A stretch of 64,000 nt of DNA from Micractinium sp. NFX-FRZ (GCA_029339195.1 JAPTJF010000224.1:1-64000), one strand, 5' to 3'; positions 47,531 through 60,209 are shown, counted from the first letter of the stretch. The notes: generated from the sequence alone by a model not told the origin. Translations and numbers: made by a program.

Positions 47531-48130
47531 GGGGCTGGGCAGGGATCACCTCTGTGCCCTTTTAAACGGGCCAGGGGCTCGAATTGCAGCTGAGGACCTG
47601 ATCAGCGAATCAAATATCCGGAGGGGACGCTCACAATCTACGACCACTGATAGGATCAACGAATTCAAGGTTCACTGGTCAACTATTGACACCGAGGTGT
47701 CATCTTGAATTGACACGTCCCCGCTGCCCCTGGCGTCCCCGCTGAAAAGAATGCATGCAAAGCATTGAAACAGATGGAGTACCGCCGGCTGGTTGCCGCC
47801 GCCACCGGTTCAGCGACCCTCGCTGCTCAGGTCAGGTCAACGCAGACAGAATCGCGCCAGATGTTGCTCAAAGCCCACACAAGCAGTGCTTGCACATCAA
47901 CAATGCGCAATCCTCAGCCCTGCGCCCGGCACTCCGCCCGGCACTCCGCCTGTTCAGCAGGCGCGCCAAGCGCACTGCTGTGGGCATCTGTACACCAGCT
48001 TCCTCTACAGTGCCGCTGCCGCTGAGCTGGCAGGTGGGGCGGGCATGAAATGGGGCAGGGCAGAGCCAGCCGGATGCAGCACACATGTGCCGTGCCAGGT
48101 CACATCGGCGGCCGTGCCAGGTCACATCAT
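47531..48130. other. YHYH-gene promoter and IleRS 3' flank
   Basis: It holds an AT-richer section (about 47590-47720) with small imperfect palindromes (gacaccgaggtgtc). I see no gene. Confidence 0.5.
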
Positions 48131-51100
48131 TCACAGCGCCGCTGCCTGCAGCTGCGCCGCCGCTGCATCCGTGCCTGCGCTGTCGCCGCCGCTGCTGCTG
48201 CCGGCGGGCCGAGTGAGCACCAGCGTAAACTCTGCCTTGCCCTCCTCCCCTCCCAGGCTGTGCTCCTCACGCCCCACCTCCACCTCGCCCGCCGCCTGCT
48301 GGCTGGCAGGCTGGATGGCCACCCCAAGGGCCTCGCGCATATAGGCCTCTTGGCTGGAGAGCACTGCCGCGAGGTCGGGCGCAGCCGCTGCCGCCGCCGC
48401 CGCCCCGTCTGCCGCTGCTGCCGAGGGCTTGAGGTCGATGTACACGTTGACTGCGGGGGGGAAGCAGGGGAGGGAGGGGCGAGTAGAGTCCGATTGGGGG
48501 GCATTGGTGAGGGACAGAGTGAGGGCGGGAGGTGAAGGTAGACATCGACAGCGGGGCGAAGCAGGGGCAGACGGCGTGTGGAGACAGATGAAAGAGGACA
48601 GAATGAGGGCGTGGGGTCATCATACACGTGTGCTGCGCAAGGGGAGGGAGGAGGGCGGAGGGATGCCGGACGGGTGTGACACACGCGGGATGAAGGGGTT
48701 GGGGTGGAAGGTTGGACGAGATGTGGCACGGGCAAGTGAGGGGGCACAGCATGCATGCCTGCATGGCCTCCGCGCAGGCAGGGGTCGCATGCACGGCGCA
48801 GAGGCAGGCACGCCTCCTTGCGCAGGCGCCGCCTGCGGTTCACCTCTTCCCCGCTCCCTTCTCTCCCCCAACCGCCCCTTCTCCCTCACGCCCTCCCCTG
48901 CCCTTCTCCTACCCCTCCCTCCTCGCAAATGCCCCTGCCCTTCTGCCACCCACCCACGCATGTCGGTGGCCTGCAGCCCCGCCTTCTCCCTCACCCCTTC
49001 CTGCCCCAACCTTCTGCCACCCACCCACCCGTGTCGGTGGCCTGCAGCCCCGCCTTCTTGCGCAGGCGCTGCACGCGGTTGACCACCTCCCGCGCCAGCC
49101 CGGCCGCCACCAGCTCCTCATCCGGCCTCAAATCCATCACAACCAGCACCTCCCCGTCGCCCGCCGCGTCAACGTCCTCTGCAGATAAGGCACGGGGGGC
49201 AGGAGGGGAAGGCAGGGCCCGATGAGAAGGCGAAGCACATACATACATACATACATGCATATAGACCTCTTAGTCGGGGTGAAAAGACGACCTGGCACTA
49301 GCAGGGCACCTTGTTGCGGCGCCGCCAATGCATCAGTGTCAGACGGGCACAACAATGTGCACGCGCCAACATACTGCCGCCGTCCCCTTGCATACTGCAC
49401 TGCACGCCCATCCGCATCAAAGTTTGACGACCACGCTTCAGCAGTGCCCCTCCTCCCCACCCACCCGGCTTGGAGCCCTCAGGCGGGCTGAAGTCGCGCA
49501 GGATTTTGAGGTCACCGGGCCCCAGCTCCACGCCCTCCACCAGCAGCGTGGCACCGCCCTCGTAGTGCTGGATGTCCTGCACGTGAGAAGAGATGGGTGG
49601 GGAGCGAAAGGAAGGGAACAAGGTAGGGGTCAGTTCAGGGTGGCGGGGTGTCATGCCCTCGAAGTGCTGGATGTCCTGCACGTGAGCAGAGATGAGGGGG
49701 AAGGGAAAAAAGGGAAGAAGGTAGGGGTCAGAGCGAGGCGCCGGGGTGTGGGGAGGTGGGAGGTCAGGTGTGCGGTGGGGAGATGGGAGCAGGGTGTTGA
49801 GAGGCGCTTGCCCTGCAGCCACTGCCCTGCCACACATTTCCCGGCTACGAAGGAGCAGCAGCAGGACCCGGATCAATGCAGCAACTTAATGCGCTCACCG
49901 CCATGGTGAGCGCCTTGACGGCCTTGGCCACTAGCTCAACACATAATCTTCAAAACAAACACACAGGTATAGGTATGGGGGTGGCTCACAACTCACCGCC
50001 ATGGTGAGCGCCTTGACGGCCTTGGCCACCGCCGCCATTGCCTTGCCCAGCCGCTTGCCCAGCACGCCCCACTCCGGCTCTGCGCGCACGCTGCAGCAGC
50101 GGCAGAGGTTGGCACACTTTGTACTTAGAACAGCAGCTGTGAGGCGGCCGAGTCACTTGCGCAAGCACTTCCAGTTGCCCTGTGCCTGCACCAGCCGCTG
50201 CCCAATCATTCCCCTGCAGCACTGAAGGGGACTGCTGAACACCACTCCTCCCACCCCACTCCGCTCACAAACACCCGCCCACAAACACTTGCACGCAGGT
50301 TGCATTCCCGCCCCTTCAAAACGTACACACACCGCACCTGCAGTACTTGAGCGGGTCAGCGCAGGGCGTGAGCACGCGCACGTTGACCTCCTCGGCCACA
50401 TACTCGCGCAGCTCGCCTGCGGGGCGGGTTCGTTGCATTGCATTCAGTCAATGAGCAGTGCTGGTGGACAAGGGGGCGCCCCCTCGGGTGGCAGCCGCAC
50501 TCATTAGGCCATCCGGGAGGCATTCCCCGGCCAGCTCGCTGCACCGGCCATCACCACACCCCTGCTAGTCCTTGCACCACCTTCCCTGCACACTCCTGAA
50601 GCCCCTCTATGCCCCCTCTGGGGGAGAGGCCCCTTCCTCCCCGGACCCCCTCTTGCCCCCCTCTCCCCCTCCCTCTTCCCCTCTCAGTGTTTGTCAGTTA
50701 GGCCGGCCAGTCTCCACCTCTCAGTGCTTGCCAGCCAGCCAGGCTCACCTGTCAGGTCGTCCAGGAAGCCCTGGTCGGGGTGCACCACCACCACCTCGCG
50801 CACAGGCATCTTGACGCTGCGGGGGAGGGAGGGAGGGAGGGGTGGATGGATGACACCACCAAAGGCGGGAGTGGGTGGGTGGGTGCAGGTGTTGCAAGTG
50901 GGGCTGAAGAGCATGGCACGGCGAGCAAGGTGGCTGTAAGAGAAGAGGCCCTCCCTGCCAGTCGATAAAGCCCGACCCACGGATTGGGCGCTGCTGCCGC
51001 TGCGGGGACAGCCTCGTGACATGGGACGTCCTCACTCACACTTGCCTCGCTGCCAGGCCCTCGCTGTGCCCGACATGCCCCCCACCCGGCCCATTGCCCA

Positions 51101-54100
51101 GCGCACCTGCGGTTGTGCCGCTCGCGGATGGTGCGCGCCAGCTCAATCACGCGCTGCATGCGGTCCACACTCGTCTGGATCTGCGCGTCGCCCGCCTGCA
51201 GTGTAGCAGAGGAGCGCGTCGCGTGGATTGCTCAAGCACGTGCATCCCCACATTCACAGGTGTGCTATGCACGCTGCGCCCCCAAGGCAGCCAGAAGCAA
51301 CGCCTGCTCTTGCCGCGGGCGCCTCCCCCCTTGGCGAAATGGTGGCCACCGCAGCCGAGGCTGGCCAGCACCCCTGCTCCCATGACCCCTGCTCCCAAGG
51401 CTGGCCAGCCCCCCCAAGGCCCAGGCTGCTGCCGCTTGCCTGCGCCGCCTCGGCCGGCGGGATGTCACAAAAGTGCACGCTCTCGGGGGTGCCCTCGGGC
51501 AGGACGCGCCGCAGGTTCTGGTAGATGGCCTCTGCAGGAGGGGGAGAGCACAGCAGGCGCAGCAGGCATAGCAGGTTCAGCATGAGGGGTGCAGTGTGCG
51601 TTGAATGTTCTAGAAAATCGATTCTGCTGGGCAGGGTGGGAGGCACAGCAGGCACAGCAGGGTCAGTGTGTTTGGGTAGATCGCTTCTGCAGGGCGGTGG
51701 GGAGCACAGCAGGCACAGCAGGCACGCATATCCCTTGCAGACGGTGAGCACCCGCAGCCCCCAACCCGCGCCAATGCAATCCATGGTGCCCAACGCTGCA
51801 GGCCGGCCACCTGCTCACCGGTGAAGAAGGGCGTGAAGGGGGCCATGACCTTGCAGACGGTGAGCAGGACGTCAAAGAGGGAGGCGAGGGCGAGGGCGGT
51901 GTCAACGGGGCCGTTGCGCCCCTTGAGCCGCTTGCGGTTGTAGCGCACGTACACGTTGGTGAGCGAGTCGATGAAGCGCACGAGGTAGGGCACCACGGTG
52001 TACAGGCTGCAGAACAGGTGGGTGACAGCCCAGAAGCGGTCAAATGGTGGCAACAATGGGTACATTTGTGTTGTAGGGGACCGCGGTGTAGAGGCTGCAG
52101 GGGGGTGGGGGAGGTGGGAAGCATTAAGGTGTGAGTTGTGCGCATGCACGTTGGTGAGGGAGTCGATGAAGCGCACCAGGTAAGGCACCACAGTTTACAG
52201 GCTGGGCACTCACCGTTACGCCTCCCTCTCCTCACTTGCACACATGCGGTGAGGGAGGCCTGCCTCCCCCACCACTTCCCCACCACTGGGCAAAAAGGTA
52301 CCAGCAATAAGAAAACAGCCAGTTGCGGCCGGCCGCTCAAAGGTAGGCCTCCATCTTCTCGTGCGCACAAATGCGGTGAGGGAGGCTCCCTCGCCCACAA
52401 CAGCAAGCAACACAAGAACATATAATGCAGAAGCCACAACCGCTTGCGGCCGCTGACTCACCGGTAGGCCTCCATCTCCTCGCGCACAAAGGCGGTGAGG
52501 GAGCGGGAGGCGGCGCAGATCCAGCGGTCCAGCACGTTGGTGGCCGCGCCCACGTCGATGGCCGAGGGGTCAAAGCGCTGCCCCGTCTCTGCCTCCCAGC
52601 GCAGCACGTTCTGCACCATGAACCTGCGGTGGGGAGCAGAGGGGAGGGGGGAGGCAAGGGTGTTTATACATTTGGGTGGCACAGCAGGGGTAGGGTTTAG
52701 GGTCGTCCTCGCCCCCTGCCTCTTCACACCCGTTTCTCCGGACACGCCCACCCGCCTTCACCTACAGGCGTTGCACCAGGGCAGGAAGACATCCCTCCCT
52801 CTCCGCTTTCCCACCCGGCCGTCCCTGCCACCACGCCCTGTGCCCACCTGTATGCGTTGTACCAGGGCAGGAAGACGTCCTTGACCACGGCAAACACGCC
52901 CTCCTCCTTGAACTTGAGCGTCTCCGCGCGCACCTGCAAACAAGTGGGCACGGGGGCAGGATGCCACAGAAACGTGAAGCGGGAGAGGAGCGAGGCAGTG
53001 CGCGTGTGGCCACCGACACCTCTTTTCTCCTTGAATTCGAGCGCCTCGGCGCACAAACAAGGGGGGAAGGCGGCAGGAAGGCGGTGACGTGGGGCAAGGA
53101 GACGGGGCGGGTGGGGTGAGGAGGGCTAGAGCACCCGGAGGACCCCGGAGGCAGGGAAACAGTCTGCAGCTAGCCACGCATGATGCGCCCCTGCCTGCCG
53201 TGCACACCACAGGCAAGCAGACAAGCTTTCTATGGACAATGACGCATGCACCACGCTTCTCTAAAACCTCGCTTCACTCACCACGGGGGAGTTGATGAGA
53301 TAGAGGCGCAGCGCGTCGGCGCCGTGCTTGTTCACCACCTCCATCGGGTCCTGCAGCGGGAGGGAGGGCAGTCGTGATTGTGAGAACAAAACCAGTCGTG
53401 GGGCTGCGTCAAAAGATGCCTTGAAAACCGTGATCACCACCTCCATGGGGTCCTGCATGCCAGAGGTCAAGGCGCGGCAACACGTTGAGCACGCTGGGTG
53501 CGGGCAAGGCAACCGCTTCTTGACGCCTCCCCCAAGGCGCACCCCAGCCTATGCTGGCGCCCGCCTATGCTGCCGCCCGCCTGCCCCCACCACGTTGAAC
53601 ATGATTCCACTTCCCATCAACCCTGTTCTCAGCTGCCTGCCCATCTTCTTGCCATCCACAGCCAGCACACCGCCCATCAAACAGCTCGCCCAATGAGCCC
53701 CACAGCAGCGGGGAATCCCTCTCCTCTCCCCTGTCCCCACCCACCGGGTAGTTCTTCAGCCGCTTGCTCATCTTCTTGCCGTCCGCCGCCAGCACCAGGC
53801 CGTTGCACACCAGGTTCTTGAAGGCAGGCTTGTCAAACAGGGCGGTGGACAGCACCATGAGGGTGTAGAACCAGCCGCGGGTCTGCATGGAGCAAGGAAG
53901 AGGCATAGGGCTGGGATGGTGAGTCAAAGAGGTGCAGGTGGGAGAGGGGTGGGTTTTTTTAACCAAGCCTGCCGCTGCAGCCCTGCACCCCGATGCATGC
54001 AAATCAGGAGGTCTTGCCTGGCGCAGCAACGTGCCGTCAAAATGTGCTCCCCAAGCGTGCTCAAACAGTGTGTAGAGCCCTTTCCACACGAGGAAAGCCC

Positions 54101-57100
54101 CCGCCCGCCCCCTCCCGCGCCTGCCGCCCACCTGGTCCAGCCCATGAGCCACACAGCATTGAAGACAAGTGATAAGCCGCCACCCCACCCCCGCCGCACT
54201 CCAGCTCACAGCACCACCCTTACACACTTAACAACCCCGCACACACCCACCTGGTCCAGCCCCTCGGCCACAAAGTCTGCGGGGAAGCCGCCCTCAAACT
54301 TCTCCTTGTTCTCAAAGGGGTAGTGCTGCTGCGCGTAGGGCATGGAGCCTGCAGGGGGTGCAGTTGAGGGCAGGGGCGGTGCGGCTGTGACGGCAGGTGG
54401 GGCACGCCAGCTCGGCTAGCTACGAATTCTGCTGCTGCCGGCCCCAAACCAGCTGCCAGGTCCAGCGGCCACGAACTCACACCGGCATTGCACAGCTCCT
54501 TACCTCCTTCTATCAAGCCTCCTCAAGTACGACCATGATACCCTCCATAGTCCACACTTTGCTGCCAGCTCAGCTGCCACTCAGGTGATCAGTTGAGCTC
54601 ATTTCTCAGTAGACCAGCACTCACCCGACTCGAACCAGCAGTCGAACACCTCCTCCACGCGCCGCAGCTGGCCCTTGCCCTGGCGGGACGGGATGGTCAG
54701 GTGGTCGATGAAGTGGCGGTGCAGGTCCGTCACCTGTGGGGTGAGGGTACGAGGCAAGGGTCGGGGGCTGAGTTGGGCATTGGGAGTGTGATTTGGTAAG
54801 GCAAGACTGCACCTTGTGTTGCCTAATGTTGCGCCTCATACTCGGGGCGTGTAGGGGTGCATGGATCGCACAGGACGGGGACAGGTGGAGGGCCAGCGGC
54901 AGGAGCAACGGTTTCGTAAGGGATATGGGGAAGAAGCAGGGCGCAAGCAGCGGCTGGGCGGCGCAAGTAGAGCAGTGCAGTTGAGATGAGGTGGGATGAG
55001 GTGAGAGGAGGGTGCAGTGGGGAGCATGCAGTGAGAGGAAATGATGTGCCAGCCCTTATCAAGGCGGCCGCGAGGTGAGCTCGCAGTGCCAGTCAGGGGC
55101 TGCCCCCGCCTGGTTTGCGAGACCGGGCGGAGGGGATGTTTATGTAGGGTAACCGCCATTTGATCTGCTGCCATATGCGGGGCGCGAGCGCCACCGGCAG
55201 GAAATTGGTAAGGCACCCAAATGTTCAACACGTGCATCGCGTGACGCAGCGGCGCCACTCCATGCCAGGCAGGCAGGCAGGCAGGCCGTCAAAACGTGAG
55301 TAGCCGAAACCCGGCCTTCAAGGTAGGCAGGCAGCAGGACTTGACCTCCCACACTCGAGCGTGTGCCCAGCCAGTTCTTCCGCCTCTTGCCACCCAGAGG
55401 TCCTCGCCCCACAATCCCCTTTGACCTATGTTTGAGGCGACGTGTGTTTCTGCTTGGTAGGCTGCACTCCCCCACACCCCAATCGACACCCACCCACCTT
55501 CTCCCCCGTCAGCTCCTCCAGCTCCGCCACGCTGCCCACCACCACCACCTCCTCCAGGTCCTCGCTGATCCAGATGGGGATGGGGGTGCCCCAGAAGCGG
55601 GAGCGGGAGATGGCCTGCGCAGGGAACAAGGGCGGGCGGGGAGTGAAGAAAGGGAGGCGGGGGAGGGGCGGCGGGCGCAGAGATGAGGAGTCCGGCGCGG
55701 CAGCACAGGGCAGCATGAGGCAAACCACACAGCAGAGCCCCACAGCACAGCGCGCCCAGTCGCGCATTCCCCAGGAGGCGTGAGCGCAGCACAGCACAGC
55801 GTGCAGCGCCGCAGCAGGCGCAGCGCACCCAGTCGCGCGCGTTCTCCAGCCAGTTGTGGAACCGCTTCTCCTTCACGTAGCTGGGCACCCAGTACGTCTT
55901 GTCGTTGTTGGCCAGCAGCTGCGGGTCAGGTGGGTGGGAATATAGGCGTCAAATTGACTGTCATGGCAGCCGTCAAATGCAAGCCATGCAGCAAGGCGTG
56001 AGGAGGGAAGGCAACCCAGTACGTCTTCTCGTTGTTGGCCACCAGCTGCGGGTCCGGTGGTGGGAGTAGAGAGCTGTTACTGTGTTGCGTGTAGCTGCCG
56101 CCGCGGGGTCATACAGCAGGGTGCGAGGAGAGGCACACAATGCGCGCAGTGCTGGCCACTTCCCTGCGCCCACTTCCCAGATCCAACGCCGGGCACGGCG
56201 CACTGCCATCTCCACCCTCCTCTAGTACTACCCCCATCACAAAACCCAACGGCAAGCCACTCAAACCCTTGGCAACCCACCCACCTGCGGCTTGATGTCC
56301 TCCACGCGCACAAACCAGGAGGGCACTGCCTTGTAGATGAGCGGGGTGTCGGAGCGCCAGCAGAAGGGGTACGAGTGCATGATGGCGCCCTGGTCCACCA
56401 CCCGCCCCGCCTCCTTCAGCTTCTTGATGATCTCCTTGTCGGCGTCCTGCAGGTGGTACATCGGTTTTACGTTGGCGCTCACCCTGCCAACGTACAGTAC
56501 ACACCACACAGCTGCAGCACATGTCGCACCCCCGCATTCGCAGCAACATGCCACTGAAGCCTGTCCCGGAGTCCACAACACGGTACGCTGCGCAGTGCAC
56601 TGCAGTACGCCCTCCCCTCACCTTGCAGTACATGCCCGCGAAGTCGGTCACCGGGTCCACAAAGCGCCCCGAGTCGTCCAGGGGGCAGGGGATGCCCTCC
56701 CCCTTGGCAATCACGCCGTTGGCCAGGCACACCCGGTAATCGTCCTCACCTGCACACAACAGGGGGGAGGGGAGCGGGAGGGAGAAACAAGAGGGGGGCA
56801 AGGGCAGGTTGGGGGAGGGGCAGCCGCGGGGCGTGGCGGGGGAGACGACATGGGGAAGCGCAGCACAGGAGGAGTGAGTGAGGGTGGCACGAAGGCGGCA
56901 GGGTGCCGGTTGAAAGGCCGCTGCCAGCACCAGCTGTGGCCGCGACCCCAACCACACCCGGGAATCCCACAGGCAGCTGCAGCCCAGTGCTCCCCCGCCA
57001 CGGCAGTCCATGCTCACCAAAGGCGGGAGCCTGGTGCACGATGCCCACACCGCTGTCGGCGGTCACGTAGTTGTCGTTCACCACCTGGGGGCCAGAAAGA

Positions 57101-60100
57101 GAGAAGAAAGAGAGGACGTAATGATGTTGACCGCAAAGCAGGAGGCGGTCACGTAGGCAGCATCAACCACCTGAGGGTCAGAAAGAAGGAAGACACATGA
57201 TACATGGACCACAAAACATGCCTCGACTTAGGCAACCCGTCATGCCGAACAGGCGCCGGCATCAAACATGGTGCCTGGCCCACCTTGAATGCGCCCTGCT
57301 CCTTGAGGTGTGCAAAGAAGGGGAAGAGGGGCTCGTAAGTCTTGCCCTTGAGGTCGGACCCCTTGAACTTGGCGATGACCTGGAGGGGGGAGGGAGGGGC
57401 GCCAGGTCAGCAAGGAGAGGGCGCCAGGTCAGCACCACGGGGGAAGGGAGCGCTAGGACAGCAACACGGGGGAAGGGAGCAGCACCAGGTCAGCACCACG
57501 GGGGAATGGAGCGCCAGGTCAGCAACACGGGGGAAGGGAGGGGCACCAGGTCGGCAACACGGGGGCAGGGAGGGGCAGGGGCGCATGCCAGAAGAAGGGG
57601 GGTGGAAGGTGTGCCAGGCCAGCCGTGTGCAGTAGGGAGGGCTGGAAGTGAGCAGCTCAGCCCAGCCCAGATTAGCCCAGCGCAGGGCTCGAGCAGCACT
57701 CCACGGCCCAGCAGGCGCAGCGCAGGGCAGCCAGCAGGCCCAGCCAGCAGGCACAGCGCCCCCGCACCTCAAAGCCCTTGGGCGCCGCCTCGTCAGCGGC
57801 GCCGCCCTTCTTGCCCTTCTTGGGCTTGGGCACCGCGCCGGGGATCTCGGCCAGGCGGGACTCCATCACGATGTACACCTTGCCCGTGGCTGCAGCACAA
57901 CAGGCGGGGTGGTCAAAGATGAGTCACACACGAGAGCACACGGTCAAGTGCAGCGTGCACTCCCAGGTGCCCACCCAAAGCCAATCAAAAGCTGGGACAG
58001 GAGAAGATCAGAGGACATCGTAACCCACACACTTTGGCGACGGGCTCTACCGGAAACAGTTGCAGCCTGCGCGCCACTCAACGCAGCTCCTCATTAGGAG
58101 CCCACGCTTCAGCAGCAACTGAGGAGCTTGCAGGCGAGGCAATACACCCGCCAGCTCATTGGGTTCCCTGGCCTTGACGCAGTCAAAGTCGGCATGCCAC
58201 TGTACACACACCCCTTGGCAGCCCAGGCTTCAACACAACGCTCAGGAGCTAGCTCAGGGGCTTGGGGCAGTGGACCTACCGGGATCCCTGGCCTCGACGT
58301 AGTCAAAGCCAAGCTCAAGACACGCGGTAAAGCTTGCAGGCAAGTGAGCAGCCAACTAGCTCACCAGGGTCCCTGGCTTTGACGTAGTCAAAGTCGGCGT
58401 GCACGCACAGCGCCAGGTTGGAGGGCAGGGTCCAGGGGGTGGTGGTCCACGCCACCAGGGAGGCGCCGTCCTCGTCGCCGTCCACGGGGAAGCTGACAAT
58501 GACGGCGGGGTCTGCGGGGGGCCAAGAGAAGGGAGGGGAGGGAGGGGGAGGGGCGGTGGTGTGGGTGAGAGCAGCGGGGGGGAGGCGGGGGGAGGCGGGG
58601 AGGGGGGGCAGCAGGGGAGAGCTGGAGCAGCCCGGGCGTGCAGGTATGGAGTGGACAGCGGCCCTCCTGGTGGATCCCTGGCAGCAGTGCATACAAAGGT
58701 GGCACTTCCCCTGCCAGCTCAGCACACAACTGAGTGCCAGCTCAGCGGTGTGTCCACCCGCCCACCCGCCCACGGCGCACCCACCCGACACGTCCTTGTA
58801 GTTCTGCCCCGCCTCAAAGTTGGAGAGGGCGGTGGAGCAGCCGGTGGAGTAGGGCATGACCTGCGGGGGGTGCGGCATTTGCTAATGTCTTGTGAGACGA
58901 TGCTGCACCAGCCGACGGTCCCCACAGGTGCAAGTGCCCATTGCACCGACCATGGCTGGTGCAATACACAGCACCCCGGAAACCTTAGTAAACGCCCCTG
59001 TGAGCTACCTTGAAGCCGCGGTACACCAGGCCCTTGTCGAACAGCTGCTTGAAGACCCACCACACCGACTCCATAAAAGTCGGGTCCAGAGTCTTGTAGT
59101 CGTTCTGCACGGCGCACGGCAATCAATCGTAGATGGCAACACACAGAGAGAATCAGGTCGTGTCTTCCGCAACAAGACTTGCTGTTCAGCGCAACATTCA
59201 GCGTACTCGGCTTGGCACTCAAGGGTGCAGTCACGAGGGGACAGGCAGCGGAGCACAGGCCCGGCAGCCCTCTCCCGTCCCCTCCACACTCCTCCTCCGC
59301 CTGCCGCTTCCTTTTGGCTGCCGTGCCATATGCCCTCCACACAGCAGCCCGCCCCGCTGCTGCCTTTTGCCCCCCGCCACTGCACGCCCCCCGCCCCCCT
59401 TCTCCTCCTCCGCTGCCCCTCACCTCAAAGTCGATCCAGCGCCCCAGCCGGTGCACAATGCGCTCCCACTCCTGTGAGTAGCGCATCACAATGGAGCGGC
59501 ACTCCTCGTTGTACTTGTCAATCCCCATGGCCAGCACCTCGCTGCGCGACTTGATGTCTGCAGTGCACCACAGCGCGCGCAGCGGGGGGGCAGCGTGGTG
59601 GGTGACACGGCGGGCCACGAGGCGTGATGAGTGGGAATGCAGCCGGCACCGCTTCTAGTATCAATCCCATAAAGGTGCGAGGACGGCAGGCAGGTGCGGT
59701 TGCTGCTCAGAAAAAGGAAAACAAAGCACAACCGCGACACAACCGTAGCCAACAACTGCTTGAGCACTCACTGAGCTTCTTGTCGATTTCAAACTCCACT
59801 GGCAGCCCGTGGCAGTCCCAGCCAAAGCGGCGGGTGACATGGTGCCCAGTCCCGCTGGCGTACCGCGTCACAATGTCCTGCACAGCAATACAAGGCAGTA
59901 CACGAGGGTGGCATGGGTGCAGGGCGGTGTTGAACATTACACGCTTGCCCCGGGGCAGCGCTAAAGCACAGCAATGCAGCGAGACCCGCCCCGGCCCAAC
60001 CGCCCCCAGACCTTGAGCGTTCCCGCCAGCAGGTGCCCGTAGTGCGGCAGCCCCGTGGCAAAGGGCGGGCCGTCGTAGAACGAAAACTCCGACTGCCCCT

Positions 60101-60209
60101 CTGTGCGCCGCAGCTGCTCCTTGAAGGCATCAATGTCGTTCCAAAAGGACAGCACCGCCTCCTCCTCCGTGGGGAAGTGGTAGGACGAGCTCTCCTTCAC
60201 GTCCTCCAT
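48131..60209 (-). CDS. IARS: isoleucyl-tRNA synthetase, cytosolic type
   Basis: Twenty-eight exons in transcript order: 60209-60012, 59877-59772, 59557-59424, 59104-59009, 58860-58785, 58511-58365, 57889-57768, 57379-57284, 57084-57018, 56749-56622, 56446-56285, 55918-55829, 55614-55498, 54733-54625, 54348-54251, 53882-53745, 53350-53282, 52933-52848, 52623-52462, 52006-51819, 51531-51440, 51195-51107, 50816-50749, 50416-50338, 50090-49997, 49576-49465, 49178-49029 and 48450-48131 (1,130 residues, phases consistent). It charges tRNA-Ile. The class-I signature is PHYGH (about 55-59; plus 60033-60047), the editing domain has [16 protein letters not shown], and the KMSKS loop is KMSKR (619-623; 53760-53774). 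It continues with the eukaryotic-type anticodon and C-terminal region ([32 protein letters not shown]). The start MEDVKESS fits the cytosolic family and has no transit peptide. The intron after 51440 is GC-AG. At least seven introns carry exon echoes. Confidence 0.95.
49657..49731 (-). repeat. exon echo of IleRS exon 49576-49465 with its upstream intron
   Basis: It matches 49558-49630 over about 75 bp at roughly 85 percent, including gtgctggatgtcctgcacgt (exon start plus acceptor) and aaggtaggggtcag further out. Confidence 0.9.
49893..49932 (-). repeat. exon echo of the end of IleRS exon 50090-49997
   Basis: It matches 49992-50030: ctcaccgccatggtgagcgc, then cttgacggccttggccac, with no mismatch over 38 bp. 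The real donor is copied along. Confidence 0.92.
52145..52204 (-). repeat. exon echo of the start of IleRS exon 52006-51819
   Basis: It aligns with 51951-52010 (cacgttggtgag, gagtcgatgaagcgcac, ggcaccac, tacaggctg) with six or so differences. A shorter second trace lies at about 52077-52100. Confidence 0.88.
56014..56064 (-). repeat. exon echo of the start of IleRS exon 55918-55829
   Basis: It aligns with 55888-55938: acccagtacgtctt, tcgttgttggcca, cagctgcgggtc. Only about four differences; the acceptor is included. Confidence 0.9.
57143..57185 (-). repeat. exon echo of the start of IleRS exon 57084-57018
   Basis: It aligns with 57058-57100: gcggtcacgtag, caccacctg against aaccacctg, and the ccagaaag flank. 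Confidence 0.8.
57403..57570. repeat. about 33-bp minisatellite, five units, IleRS intron
   Basis: Units built around caggtcagcaacacggggga and aagggag recur with small length changes in the intron 57380-57767. Confidence 0.85.
58165..58310 (-). repeat. two exon echoes of the end of IleRS exon 58511-58365
   Basis: ccctggctttgacgtagtca of 58372-58391 recurs as ccctggccttgacgcagtca near 58168 and as ccctggcctcgacgtagtca near 58278. Each is preceded by related cagctcattggg/tagctcaccaggg flanks. Confidence 0.88.

Noticed and set aside
46364..47565. Long Gly/Trp-rich plus-strand frames
   Set aside because: They are the reverse complement of the proline repeats of the YHYH gene.
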